Shown here piece by piece: positions 11,290 through 21,970 of a stretch of DNA of 64,000 bases. The notes under the pieces are model-generated. The model was not told the origin of the DNA. It saw nothing but the letters and a program-made list of their open reading frames with translations, and made no database searches. Made by a program: the position numbers and the translations under genes. Within the stretch, counting starts at the first letter, position 1. The number at the start of each line of letters is the position of its first letter. This DNA is from Ambrosia x helenae (Eukaryota > Streptophyta > Magnoliopsida > Asterales > Asteraceae): the NCBI GenBank assembly GCA_030844895.1, contig CM061231.1, forward strand, positions 90,678,706-90,742,705, given 5' to 3'.

Positions 11290-13305
11290 CTAAAAGTCAC
11301 ATTTTGAGAATTTAGCGTAGAGCTTCTCTTTGCGTAACACTTCAAGAATTAACCGAAGGTGATTCTCGTGGTCTTCTTTTGTGCGTGAATAGATCAAAAT
11401 ATCGTCAATGAAGACAATGACGAATTTATCCAGGTATAGCTTACACACGCGGTTCATTAGGTCCATGAAGACCGCTGGTGCGTTGGTTAAGCCGAACGGC
11501 ATTACCAAAAATTCATAGTGCCCATACCGGGTTCTGAAGGCCGTTTTTGGTACATCTTCTTCTTGTATACGCAACTGGTGATAGCCAGACCTCAGATCGA
11601 TTTTGGAGTAATAGCTAGATCCTTGGAGCTGATCAAATAAATCGTCGATCCTGGGGAGAGGATAGCGATTCTTGATGGTTAGCTTGTTCAGCTCTCGATA
11701 GTCGATGCACATGCGAAATGTGCCATCCTTCTTCTTTACAAATAAGACGGGGGCTCCCCAAGGTGAGAAACTCGGTCTTATAAAGCCTTTGTCCAATAAT
11801 TCTTGTAGCTGGCTGGACAGTTCCTGCATCTCTGATGGAGCTAGGTGGTATGGCGATCGCGCCACAGGAGCTGCTCCAGGAACGAGGTCGATGCGGAACT
11901 CGACTTGTCGAGGTGGTGGCAACCCCGGCAAATCTTCTGGGAATACATCCGGAAAATCTCTAGCTACTGGAATGTCTTCCAACTTTCGCTCGTCGGCTTT
12001 CTTGTCCACTACGTGTGCCAAGAATGCGACAAGCCCTTTTTTTAGACACTTACGAGCCTTCATGCTTGAAATAATCCTTAGTGGCATTCCGTGCCTTTCC
12101 CCTTGAATTGAGAGAGTTTCACCGTTTGCGAGGGGGACTTGAATGAATTTATCGTTGCAAATCACGACGGCATGGTGCGCGGACAACCAGTCCATGCCGA
12201 CAACTATGTCGAAACTTCCCAACACGACTGTCAAAAGATCAATCCCAAACTCATGCCCACAGAGTTCTAATTTACAATCCCTCGCTACTTCTCTCGTTTC
12301 AATAGTTTTACCATTAGCCAGTTCTATGGAGTAGGGGGTATCTAGTTTACTAGTTTTTAATCCAAGTAGTCTTTTAAACTCAATGGATATGAAGCTAAAG
12401 TCAGCACCGGTATCAAATAATACAGAGGCATAATGACCATTAAGAGGAAACGTACCAGTGACCATGTTGGGGTCTTGTCGTGCATCACCGGCTCCAATCA
12501 CAAATGCCCGCCCGCGGGCCTGGTTGTTGACCTTGGGGCAATCCTTTTTCCAATGGTCCAGCGACCCGCATGCGAAGCATGGTCTAGCCCCTCCATTCTT
12601 CGGTGCTCCGGAACGACAGTCTTCAGTCTTGTGCCCTGTGCGGTGGCACTTTCCACAAGTTAACCCATTATTCCTTCCCTGATTACCCTGTTTATTACCA
12701 TTACCACGTCCTGTGGCAACATATCCTTTCCCTTTCTTGTTTGAGCTACCCGACGCTCTGTCCCTCTTCCCTTCATCCCGTTTCCTTTTCCCAAATCTTG
12801 GCTTGTTCCCCTGATCGTTCGACACAACTGCTGAGCTGGTCCCCTGGTTCTTGGCTTCTACACTGCTGGCCTCAGAAATTTTTAGTCCCGAAACTTGTCG
12901 GATCAGTGTACCCATGCGTATAGCATCTTCGGTGAGGCTTAGCGCAAGATCAATGGCTGCGCGCATGGTCGTAGGTTTGGAAGCAGTGACCATGCTGCGT
13001 ATTTGCGGTGCTAAGCCGAACAAATAACGCTCAATCTTGTTGCTTTCAGGGGTGACCAACCGTGGCACTAGTCTGGTGAGATCATGGAATCGAGACGTGT
13101 AACCAGTCACGTCCGCTCCCATCATAGTGAGGTTCCAGAACTCAGTTTCCAGTTTCTGTACCTCGCTCGCCGGGCGGTATTCAGCAATCATGAGTTCCTT
13201 CAGTTCTGTCCATGACAGAGAGTAAGCGGTATCATCACCCAATGACTGTACTTGTCCATTCCACCACGTGAGTGCTTGATCCAAGAACAAGTTGGTGGAG
13301 TACAT
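11290..13305 (-). pseudogene. Gypsy gag (main part), protease and reverse transcriptase
   Basis: 671 codons counted from the Met at 13305; the same frame is open further upstream to about 13460, so the true gag start lies further upstream. Residues 1-140 are retrotransposon gag (capsid; ALTWWNGQVQ). Two CCHC zinc knuckles at 217-230 and 243-256 are the nucleocapsid RNA-binding region, preceded by a basic stretch at 170-215. The aspartic protease active site is DTGA (298-301). Reverse transcriptase spans about 465-671 with the catalytic FIDD at 632-635. The ORF ends at an in-frame TAG (11290-11292) and the RT continues in the same frame on the other side. Gag and pol form one frame here, as in many chromoviruses. 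Confidence 0.9.
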
Positions 13306-13462
13306 GACCGACTGACGAGGGGTACACCCACTAATACGGATGACTGCCTCGGTCTTTTCAAACCACTTGACCAGACCGACAGATCCTTCGGTGCCGTTGA
13401 AGTTGATCGGCTTGCAGTCTAGGAAGGCTTTGAAGGTGCAGCCACGCTCTCGCGAGGCCGTT

Positions 13463-13556
13463 TCTGCATTAATAAAGTTGTATGTTATTATGGGATAGAA
13501 TTTTTAGGATATTCTCCCATCGCTTTTTTTTTTCAATTATTTTTAAACCTTCTTAC
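13463..13556 (-). other. Intron-like or frame-breaking interval inside gag
   Basis: On the minus strand the N-terminal gag exon runs into GGTAAGAAGG at 13557-13548 and then stops. The downstream gag frame opens just after TTAATGCAG/AAACGG (AG at 13465-13464), and a T-rich region lies between. The borders look like splice sites of a 93-nt intron (13556-13464). However, removing exactly this interval does not keep the gag frame, because exon 1 ends in phase 0 and the gag frame needs phase 1. Either other sites are used or an indel broke this copy. Confidence 0.4.
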
Positions 13557-13730
13557 CATTGGGGTTGGTTCTCGTCGGTCACTCCCAGTCAAGTCACGTG
13601 ACCGTTCGGAGCGAGCGGCTTCGTGCTCTGCGATTGCTCGGGCTATGCGCTCCGAGATCATAGTCTCAAGTTCAGCTGGTGTTGCGGGCAGTCCGTCTGC
13701 ACCGCTGTTGCTTCTGGTGGCTGGTGCCAT
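13533..13730 (-). pseudogene. N-terminal segment of Gypsy gag
   Basis: About 65 codons. The start MAPATRSNSGADGLPATPAE with the following helix-forming ELETMISERIARAIAEHEAA is typical for gag proteins of plant chromoviruses. I chose the Met at 13730; another Met lies three codons upstream at 13739. The segment ends in a stop within the intron-like interval and is in a different frame from the rest of gag at 13305, so gag is split in this copy. Confidence 0.7.
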
Positions 13731-13739
13731 TTTCTTCAA

Positions 13740-14204
13740 TAATAATTATCAAAGGTTAATTTGGCAAACATTTATACAATATAAAGCATAAATAACAAAC
13801 CAGAATATGAACACAATAATCAACACCATGTCATCACACAACATACCAACACGTCATACAGAATAAATAGTAATCAACACAACATCACCACACAAACACA
13901 CAAATCACAATATATGGAGTAAGAAATAATAATCATAGACAACAACATATTTCACCATAATAATAATAAGATTTTTCATTAATTTCAATAGTACCAGTAC
14001 AATGCTTGTTCATAATAACAAAATGGGGAATACATCCCTCATACAATACATTGTTTTTGAAATAAATAAAACATCATATCATGTGCCGTCGTACCCATAC
14101 GACTAGGCAAAATGCAGACGAGTGTCATAACCCGTGCTATACTACCATACTGCTGCTACTATGTACATAAGCTGGTGATTCTTCCGTGCGTCCCTGATGC
14201 ATCC
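13740..14204. other. Spacer between the extra ORF and gag
   Basis: 465 bp, AT-rich with many CAA/CACA-type repeats, and no ORF. In transcription order it separates the 458-aa ORF from gag. It could hold a splice acceptor or ribosome re-entry signal, but I see nothing definite. Confidence 0.5.
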
Positions 14205-15581
14205 CTACTGTGGCGGTGGCGGCGGAAACTGGTACTGTGGTGCATGCATACTGATCGTCATGCTAATCGCCATGATACGCTCATATAAGAACTGTCGATG
14301 CGCAAAATGCGCATCCCCTGTAATACCACACTGTGCGTCCATGCTCAGTAACTCTTCCGCATAGTGCGCCAAAGCATCTCGTGCATCAATCATCCGCGTC
14401 CACATCAGACGGGTCTGCTGCTCCACCTGTGTCACGGTGCGCTGCACCGTGTCTGCGAGAGTCTGGAAGTCTCGCTCTAGGGAGATAGCAGTGGACCATG
14501 CTGGTCCGGGTAGGGGTGTCATCCTAGGTGGCTGGGATGGTCCGGGTATATCTGGGTGAACTGATGGGAATGGCCCAAAGGGGGCTGGTATCGGTATGTG
14601 TGGAAGCAACGGGGTAAAACCCTGTGGTCTGGGGGTGAAGTGAGGTGGCATCATGTAAGGGTCCCCTGCACCCAGAGGATACGGTGCAGGTGGCATGCTG
14701 GGCAGGGTGGGGATCGGTAATGTCATGGCTACTGTGGGTGGTGGTACAGGCTCGGCCAATGGGGCTACAAGAGGCTCTGAAACGATGGCCCACTCTGGGG
14801 TGGATACCACGACAATGGGGGTGGGAGGGCTCGCAGTGGCGTATGCCGTCACGCCCGCCCGGTGCAGCTCCGAGCTGCGGGCAGAGCTCCCCTCTAGGAT
14901 GTGCCCAGTAGGAACTGGCCCATCCTGAGGTACGGGCTCGGGTATGGTGGGTAGAGTGGCTGGTGCAGTAGTGGCATGCTCCATCATCGGAGCGACGTGC
15001 TCCTCCTGGTCTGCTGGTGGGATCGGTACAGCAATGTGCTCCACCGATGCGGTTGACTCATCGTCGGAGTCATCAGAGATCCACCCGTTGTGCCCTCGGG
15101 GAACGGGCACGAGCATCATGCCCGGGGGTACGGGGATAAGTGGGGTAGGTAAGGGCTCACGATCGATCGGTGCGTGTCGATCATAGGGAGACTCAACGGT
15201 CTCTGACTGCGCGGGGACAGGCCTCGATGGACCTGCACAGCCCTCTGGGAAGTCTCTGATGGCCTGGAGGGGCGGTACTGGCAGTGGCGCTGCCTGGAAT
15301 GGCACTATAGGCAAGTCTGCCTGTGGTGCCTCGGCCATAGGTAGGTCGACCACGTCGCCCTCAGCGGGGGCCCACTCTGGGTCCTCGCTCGGGTCAGTCT
15401 CGTCCGAGCTATCTCCTCCTGCGCCCTCCACGGCGGCGTCAATCTCCATCTCGTCATCCTCCGAATCGAGTACCACAAGCTCGATCGGCTCCGCTGGCGG
15501 TGCTGGGATAATCTGAATACTGCTATCGTAACTGGGCGCTATGCTACCAGCGTCCGACATCCTGGCAAAAGAACCGTACAT
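14205..15581 (-). CDS. Additional 458-aa ORF upstream of gag in the chromovirus (unknown function)
   Basis: An open frame of 458 codons in the same strand as gag-pol, between the PBS and gag; a second Met seven codons in (15560, MSDAGSIAPS) may be the real start. I recognise no family. The N-terminal 35-80 region is strongly acidic (DSEDDEMEID; DSSDETDPSEDPEWAPAEGD). Residues about 80-350 are rich in Pro, Ala and Val, low in complexity, with a second acidic patch SDDSDDES. The last 95 residues look alpha-helical (LERDFQTLADTVQRTVTQ), ending in a proline run. There is no signal peptide, membrane segment, zinc knuckle or enzyme motif. Base composition is much more GC-rich than the flanks and the frame is intact although pol carries two stops. 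It could be a gag-like accessory, RNA-binding or regulatory factor; any function is speculation. Confidence 0.7.
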   Translation of the reverse strand: MYGSFARMSDAGSIAPSYDSSIQIIPAPPAEPIELVVLDSEDDEMEIDAAVEGAGGDSSDETDPSEDPEWAPAEGDVVDLPMAEAPQADLPIVPFQAAPLPVPPLQAIRDFPEGCAGPSRPVPAQSETVESPYDRHAPIDREPLPTPLIPVPPGMMLVPVPRGHNGWISDDSDDESTASVEHIAVPIPPADQEEHVAPMMEHATTAPATLPTIPEPVPQDGPVPTGHILEGSSARSSELHRAGVTAYATASPPTPIVVVSTPEWAIVSEPLVAPLAEPVPPPTVAMTLPIPTLPSMPPAPYPLGAGDPYMMPPHFTPRPQGFTPLLPHIPIPAPFGPFPSVHPDIPGPSQPPRMTPLPGPAWSTAISLERDFQTLADTVQRTVTQVEQQTRLMWTRMIDARDALAHYAEELLSMDAQCGITGDAHFAHRQFLYERIMAISMTISMHAPQYQFPPPPPQ

Positions 15582-15841
15582 GTATATATATGAATTAATT
15601 TAAATTAGATAGTTAAGGCGTACATTATCAGTATCCTTCCTAACCTCTAATACTACGTTAATGCATAACGATACCCCTGGCTAGCTCGGTCGGAATCTCC
15701 TCATGCCCAATGCTTCTTGAAAAATTACTTTAGTGTCCTTAGCAACTATGTATATTTTTTTTTTTTTGAAAACTTTATCTTTTTGAACCAACTCCGGTTA
15801 TAGTCTAGTTTTTAAAGAAAATACTCTAGTTCGCTATAACC
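15582..15841. other. 5' leader of the chromovirus
   Basis: 260 bp between PBS and the extra ORF, with a T run at about 15752-15767 (an A run in the sense direction). No ORF. This is where a packaging signal would be expected. Confidence 0.5.
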
Positions 15842-15856
15842 TTGGCTCTGATACCA
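15842..15856 (-). other. Primer-binding site of the chromovirus
   Basis: On the minus strand TGGTATCAGAGCCAA, the complement of the initiator tRNA-Met 3' end, five bases from the 5' LTR. Confidence 0.9.
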
Positions 15857-15861
15857 CCTTC

Positions 15862-18800
15862 TGTCACACCACGACAATGGCGGAAACACGTGGCGCGACG
15901 GTTCAAAGCATAAAGTCAAGGTTATTGCTAAACACAAGTAATTTAAGAAAATGGGTCATTTATTAAGGCGTCAAATCTTGTTCCAAATATTACATAAAAG
16001 TAAATTGTTTTTAAGACAACATAGAGGTTTCTCAAATATATCCCAAAGCCTTGGGAAATAAAGGTGAAACCCCGCAAAATGTTTAACGCCACAACGGAGG
16101 ATTTCACGACCCAGCTTGCCCCGATTCGTCTTCATCTAATTACCTGAAAGATATGTTTAAAAGTTTCGTCAATATAAATATATTGGTGAGTTCACAGGTT
16201 TTTAGTTTCCAAAACTTGAGTACTTGGGAAATACCATGTTATGACAATATATAGGAGTTGCAAATTCCTATAAATCTACTTGAGACTATAATCAAACCAA
16301 GACGTATATAATAAATATGCCCCGCTCCAAGTCGTTACTCGGTTTCCCACGACTTAAGTTCAGAATATATGCACCCCAGGCATAACCTAATGCATAATCG
16401 ACGCTATCGATTAGGGGTGGGCCTTGTCAGGCACCAATAGTACTACCCAATATTCCACCGGTTTCATTTCCCTGAACAAATGATTATAGAGGCGAGGACT
16501 CAACCCCGAGTGGCGGTCACACCTCAAGTAACAAATCCGTCAAACATTTTTCCCTAACATATCTTTCCCCGAAAAACGTAAAAATAGTTTAAAATGGGGC
16601 CGTGAAACTCACCTGAAACTCTGTCTGGCTTACTAGGCAGATAGCAAGGAGGGTCTCGCACCTACAAACGTCCTAGACGTATAAGTCACTATTCCTATAG
16701 TGCATGTGCCTTGGCAAGTTGTACACCCAACTCCCGACCACAAGTTATTCCAAATCCCGTTTAATTAAGCGCGTATCCTAGGTTTCGTTGGCGTTAGATT
16801 ACCCTTTGTTGTTACAAGTTATATATTACTCTTGTTAATATTTCCTTAACTTGTACCTTATTATCATCGACTCGACTTCACTTAACATATAATTATTTTC
16901 CCATTTAAATAATTATACTTAAGATCGCATCGCTCGATATAATATATATTTCAACCCTCGACCCGACTCACTTTGCCGCACATTTGTTTTCCCATTTAAA
17001 CAAATATGCTAAGATCTTGTCGTTCGATTGTATATTCTTAACACCCGATTCAACTCACCATACCGTATATTTATTTTCCCATTCAAATAGATATACTAGG
17101 ATCTTGTCGGCACGGCATACACATATATATATCTTTGTCTACTCGTCGCGGCTTTCCTTCCCGCATATCTACTTTCCCATTAAGTAGATATACTAGAATT
17201 TTGCCGAGACGAGCGTACATATATATAAATGTGTAATTTTTCTTGTTAAGTATACACGTTTGTTTAACGTCTTACGTTATGTTCTTCTCCCACGAATAAT
17301 TCCTTTAACACTTAGGAAAGTGTTTATTAGTTTTCACCCATGTTGTATATATATTTTACTTCTTAAAAATATATATTTTCTTATCTTGCCGCAACGGCAT
17401 TTTTCTCATGATTTGTCCGTGTACGTTTTGTTAACGCGTCTTAGTTCGATATCTTAGCTCGAATAGTTAATTTCTCCAAGTTTTTCCCAACATGTGTTTT
17501 ATAGAAGTATTATTCATATTTCTTCCTCCTAACACAAGTTACTTGGAAGGTTTAAAATACTTATGTATTTTTAACCCAACTTGTTAACTTAACTACAAAA
17601 ATGTTTCCAATACTTTTATATTCCCATTTATATAAAAGTATTCATTTTTGTATAAGTTTCTCAAGTTTGTTTAATATTTTTATAAAATCTTTATTTTATA
17701 AAAATCCTTATGTTAATACCATCCATATTTTTATAACTTTCAAAAATATACTTTTATACAAAAATACCCAAGTATATCTACTAGTATTTACCAAAATCAT
17801 CCTTAGAAATTTATTACTTACACTTTTGACACTAAACTTTCCATCCTTGCATTTTTGGACTAATAGTTTCTAAAATATCCATTTTAGTCCTCTAACTTTC
17901 AAAGTTACAATATTAGTCCCTTAACTTTCAAATGTTGCATTTTTCCACTCTAACTTCCAAAGTTAACATTTTTCACTCAAAATAGTAGACTTTGGAGATC
18001 CATCTTTTTATTGGTAAGTTATTTTTGTATCAAAAAACTTTTGTTAGTCTTATATTCCATATATAAGACTACTTGTATGTGTGTTTTATGTATTTGCCCA
18101 TTTTAACAAAATATCATCCTTCTAAGTAAGTAACTTTAATTTTTCATCTTCTTTATCCATGAACTTCTAACATGTTCCACCATATATTATACCATGTGTG
18201 ATCATTTTAAGATGATTAACACTACTTTTTAATACATTCAAGTTTATTCCACAAATCTTAACCAAATCATCATCCTACTTAGTGTATGTGTAGATTTTAT
18301 ATATTTTCAAGAACACTACTTTATCATCATCCAATCCATGATTTATTTACACATCTTTAATCCTCTATTTTACTCATGTAAAACCTATTAAAGATTATGT
18401 TTCAAACCACCTTTTAAACCCTTCATGTACAACTTGCTTCTAAGAACACATACATGAATAATAATAATCAAAAACAAGGTTAAGAAGCTTACTACTAGCA
18501 CAAGGCTAGGGAAGACAAAACCTTGGATTTTGAGAGGGGTTTAGTGTGTTCTTCCTTAATGGTTAAGCTCCAAGCTTGAAACACACAATAAGGGTTTGGA
18601 TGATGGATTGTTTTGAGTGATTTGGAGATGTAAAAACTTGAAAGAATGATGTGTGTGTGGGTGAGATAACCTACGGCCAAGGGAGAAGAAAAGGAGAAGA
18701 GTTTTTTCTTTGATATCCAAGTCTCTAACACATGTTATTTATAGTGTTATCACATGTAATCATTCCAAAGATTCAAGTAATCTTATAGAAGATTGAGTTG

Positions 18801-19733
18801 TGCACTTGGGATTTTTGGAAAGATATCATATGTGTGTGTGTATGATGTCGTGTATATATGTATAGGAGTGGAGGGTTTCTTGCAAATCTTGCTAAATCCT
18901 TGTGATCCATCATAATCTTTATATAAGATCCTTCTCATGCATGTGTATACTAGTGTGTAGTGGGTTTGATTGTGTCTTGGATTATTGGGGCCATAGGGCC
19001 GAAAATTATCTTACACAAAGTAAGATTTTGCATGCTTTGTACTTCCATCTTACATCTTTTGGCTTTTAGCTCATGCATGCTTTACCTCTAGGTTTTAGGT
19101 TATAATTATAAACACAATGCATGGATATTATATGGCCATTAGGCCGGCCCTTGGTGGGTCTAGGTGGGGTCCACAACTTCAAATATTTACCCAATATTTG
19201 TTAAGTTTAATCCCTCGTCGTTCGGGTGTCGTTCGGGTATTTTTCGGGTTTTAATCACGCGTTGTCCGGACATTAAAAATACCTTTAATAACCCTTAAAT
19301 ATAGTCTAATTTAAGCGTTGATTGGTTATTTAGGCCTTTGCCGGGTGAAATTATGAGTTATACGCGTATCGGGTGCGGTACGCGCATTTTATTCGTTACC
19401 GGGAGATTTGTACAAGACGATTTCATTTATGGTTTTGGAGTTCCAAAACTCATTATATTTTATGAAACTACCCTTTATTTTATATCCTGGGTGTCCGGGA
19501 TCCTTTTCGTTTATTTAATTATTACCGGGTAATTGCCAACGTCCATACCGGATAGTTCATTCGCACATGATCCAATCATGTTTCACCATTAAACGTATGC
19601 ACTCCTATGCATTATTTGGAAATTGCTATCTCCTAAGGCCTTGATAATTAAATCACACATAATTGCATTTAATTACGTTAATCATATATTAATTAATTTG
19701 TACGGAATTACCTTATTTTTGCCGGTTGTTACA
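15862..19733 (-). repeat. 5' LTR of the chromovirus
   Basis: 3872 bp, the same length and nearly the same sequence as 5218-9089. It ends against the TSD TTGAT at 19734-19738. As the 5' copy it holds the active promoter; the putative TATA box is on the minus strand at 18735-18744. Confidence 0.93.
18735..18744 (-). promoter_or_regulatory. Putative TATA box of chromovirus 5' LTR
   Basis: CTATAAATAA on the minus strand inside the 5' LTR, repeated at 8091-8100 in the 3' LTR. Chosen as the best TATA match in the LTR; the transcription start was not determined. Confidence 0.5.
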
Positions 19734-19738
19734 TTGAT

Positions 19739-21229
19739 GCACCTACATTTTGTGTCTTTAAAGTATAAATGCAACTTGCTTGAAATAGATTGGGATATTA
19801 GCAAATAGCCACTAATTATATAAGCTGCAGAACATGTGTTTCTACATGGAACCAAAATTCCATGCATGCTTTAAGTTGAACATCGATCATGCATGTTCTA
19901 GTAATAATAGTGTGGATTTTGACAAGACTAGTAATAATAGTGTAGATTTGTATTTTGTTTGTTTGGATGGATGGGCAGCGAGCGATGATCAGCTGACCAT
20001 GTGAGTACCCTAATCTTTTATTCTAGTTACTAATTACGCATAAATATAATGGCTGATATGAAAATACTCTAGCCTTGGCCAAAGGTTTTTTTTTACTTTC
20101 CAATTGCTATAACAGGTTTTGGTACGGTAAATAAGCGAAACAATACTAACCTTGGGGATAAGGGGCTATTCAAATGTGAGTTGATTAACAATAGTAACCC
20201 AGGGATCAAATAAGAAAGGATACTCTTATTTGACAGTAACAGTGTACTCGTTTTGCGCTTACTTCCTTTTCTTCTTGACCGTCCTTGAACTATCCATGAT
20301 TTTTAGCTTAAATAGCGTTGATAGAAGCTTGACTGAAAATGATTTTGCACCTTAGATAAATAGCTAACAATGAAAGCAGATTGAACCTAATTCATTTTGA
20401 CAATAACTGTTACTCTTAGTACAACAAAATAGAAAATTCTTATTTGACAGCCAAAGAATAGAAAATGGTTAACACGTAGGAAAGGGATATACATAATGAT
20501 CAAATCATAAACAATACTAACCGAGTACCCGCCACGAATCAGAGAGGAATTTGGTTATTATTGCTTGAACTGATGACAATTGATTCCCAGTTGCAAAAGG
20601 CGTAAGTAGAATTAGATTTAGAATTACATCATCTATTTATTTACTTTTTTTGTTTTATTGCAGCTCATTAACTTATTTGTTTATATCCGTTTTATTTGGA
20701 AATTGCATCTGACATTGAAGTATATTTACTTGAAGATAACCAACTTCACGTTAGCATTTGTATTATATTATGCCATATGTTTATTACTTACATTTTTGGA
20801 TTAGTGTCAAAACGACTCAAAACCAATTCGATCATGTGTCGATTGGTTTCGTGTATTTTTGGAAGTGTTGGTTGAATATGATGTCGCTGTTGTTGATTTT
20901 CGATATGAAATTTGGTTGAAAAGAATTTGTTTGCATTTCGGTGACGCCCGAATCAAGGTGCGCAACGCGCACCAGTGAATCATACTATTTCTATTAATAC
21001 TTGTTGTGCAGCCTAACTAAGTCTCCTTAATAAATGGCTATGGACACGTGGCATCAGCACTTTGTGCACCAGAAAGGTATTGGTCATTTATTACTAACCA
21101 TTTTAGTATAGAAAATTCAGTAATCAAAGGTCTGTTAGTTTGCATCCTATTTAACAAATGTTTATGATGCTTGTAGTGACCATGCATCCTATTTAATCAT
21201 GACTGGAGAAAACATTGACATGAATATAT
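19739..21229. other. CACTA interior right of the nested element
   Basis: AT-rich sequence with no convincing ORF or exon before the 2PGK-like fragment. Candidate splice-like sites are present (for example CAT/GTGAGT near 20000), so it may include intron or UTR pieces of captured genes, but I recognise no protein match. Confidence 0.4.
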
Positions 21230-21230
21230 G

Positions 21231-21600
21231 TTGGTGAGGCGACTGCGACTGGAGTAGCTATTCTTGCTAAATACTCTGAACAAAGGGAGCGCTTAAAGGA
21301 ATACGTTACTGTGTTACTATGTGGTACTAGTGGATGAGGCAAATCTACATTGCCGGCTTTGTTGGTAAATGCATCTTGCTTTATATACATGTTTTGTTAG
21401 CATTTAAGCCTTAGTTTTAGTTTTTAATCTTTTTACCGCCTAGTTTCTCTCTTTATGTAGTTTTCATTAATGAGTGCCTTACTAATTAAAATTCATGATC
21501 TGCAGGCAAATAGGTTAGGGATCATGACTGTTATATCGACAGATTCCATACGACATATGATGAGAAGCTTTGTTGAAGAAAATCAAAATCGTCTTTTATT
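21231..21600 (+). pseudogene. Captured fragment of a 2-phosphoglycerate-kinase-like P-loop protein (LPA1 type)
   Basis: The plus-strand frame before 21364 reads YVTVLLCGTSG, a stop (TGA 21335-21337), then GKSTLPALL: a Walker A (P-loop) with one residue replaced by the stop. A GT at 21365 and an AG at 21504-21505 bound a 141-nt intron, after which the frame resumes as ANRLGIMTVISTDSIRHMMRSFVEENQN. This pattern (VTVLLCGTSG-GKSTL, then RLGI-TV-STDSIRHMMRSF) matches the P-loop kinase domain of plant 2-phosphoglycerate-kinase-like proteins related to rice LPA1, known for effects on seed phytate. The stop and the loss of the rest of the domain make it a pseudogene fragment. The intact intron points to DNA-level capture by the CACTA element rather than retroposition. 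Confidence 0.68.
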
Positions 21601-21712
21601 TTCAAGTAAAATTATATTTTTAAGTCTCCACGAATGTAACGACACAATATTTTTTGAAATATATTTCATCTTATTAATATATGTATTTTATTTTGAAATA
21701 CATTTATTGATA

Positions 21713-21735
21713 TATATATATATATATATATATAT
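21713..21735. repeat. (TA)n microsatellite
   Basis: About 11 TA units between the captured gene fragment and the right subterminal zone of the CACTA element. Confidence 0.85.
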
Positions 21736-21788
21736 GAATCCAGGGTAAATTTGTAATTTATATATTTTTTTTATTTTTTTGTCAAAAA

Positions 21789-21935
21789 AGATGACACGCA
21801 TAGCGTGTCATAAACATGTGTCATTAATGCGTGTCATTAAAAGATAACACGCGAATGCAGGTCATATTAATTTTATGACCATGTCTATAATGACTTTTTT
21901 TTGTGTGTCATAAACACCCTTTCATGACGCGCAAT
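21789..21935. repeat. CACTA right subterminal repeat zone
   Basis: Repeated GACACGC, GTGTCAT and GCGTGTCAT motifs in both orientations, mirroring 3827-4015. Includes a local palindrome ATGACGCGCAATGCGCGTCA next to the TIR. Confidence 0.75.
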
Positions 21936-21967
21936 GCGCGTCAAGAAAGGTGTATTTTCTATTAGTG
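21936..21967 (-). repeat. CACTA right terminal inverted repeat
   Basis: Ends TTTTCTATTAGTG, the inverse of CACTAATAGAAAA, directly followed by TSD TTA (21968-21970). Confidence 0.85.
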
Positions 21968-21970
21968 TTA

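Larger units (their letters stand above)
5218..19733 (-). mobile_element. Full-length Ty3/Gypsy chromovirus (Tekay/Del-like)
   Basis: This 14,516-bp element is transcribed right to left. It has two LTRs of 3872 bp (5218-9089 and 15862-19733) and is flanked by the 5-bp TSD TTGAT (5213-5217 and 19734-19738). In transcription order it holds the PBS, an extra 458-aa ORF, gag, protease, reverse transcriptase, RNase H, integrase, chromodomain and PPT. Integrase after RNase H makes it Ty3/Gypsy; the C-terminal chromodomain and GPF/Y motif make it a chromovirus, most like Tekay/Del. By eye the LTRs differ at about a dozen sites plus small indels, so the insertion is recent. It sits inside the CACTA element. 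Two in-frame stops in pol mean this copy is probably not autonomous. Confidence 0.93.
3812..21967. mobile_element. CACTA (CMC/EnSpm) transposon, non-autonomous, with nested Gypsy element
   Basis: The left end reads CACTACTAGAAAAG and the right end, on the other strand, CACTAATAGAAAAT. The terminal inverted repeats align over about 30 bp with mismatches. Both are flanked by a 3-bp TSD TTA (3809-3811 and 21968-21970), the length diagnostic for this superfamily. Subterminal zones (3827-4015 and 21789-21935) are full of TGACACGC / GCGTGTCA-type repeats in both orientations, where transposase would bind. Without the nested Gypsy element and its duplicated 5 bp the element is about 3.6 kb. No transposase ORF is present, so mobilisation would need a relative in trans. 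The cargo includes F-box-like and 2PGK-like gene fragments. Confidence 0.88.

Noticed and set aside
9203..12923. Plus-strand ORFs of 60-133 aa opposite gypsy pol
   Set aside because: They mirror real minus-strand coding sequence and have no domain of their own.
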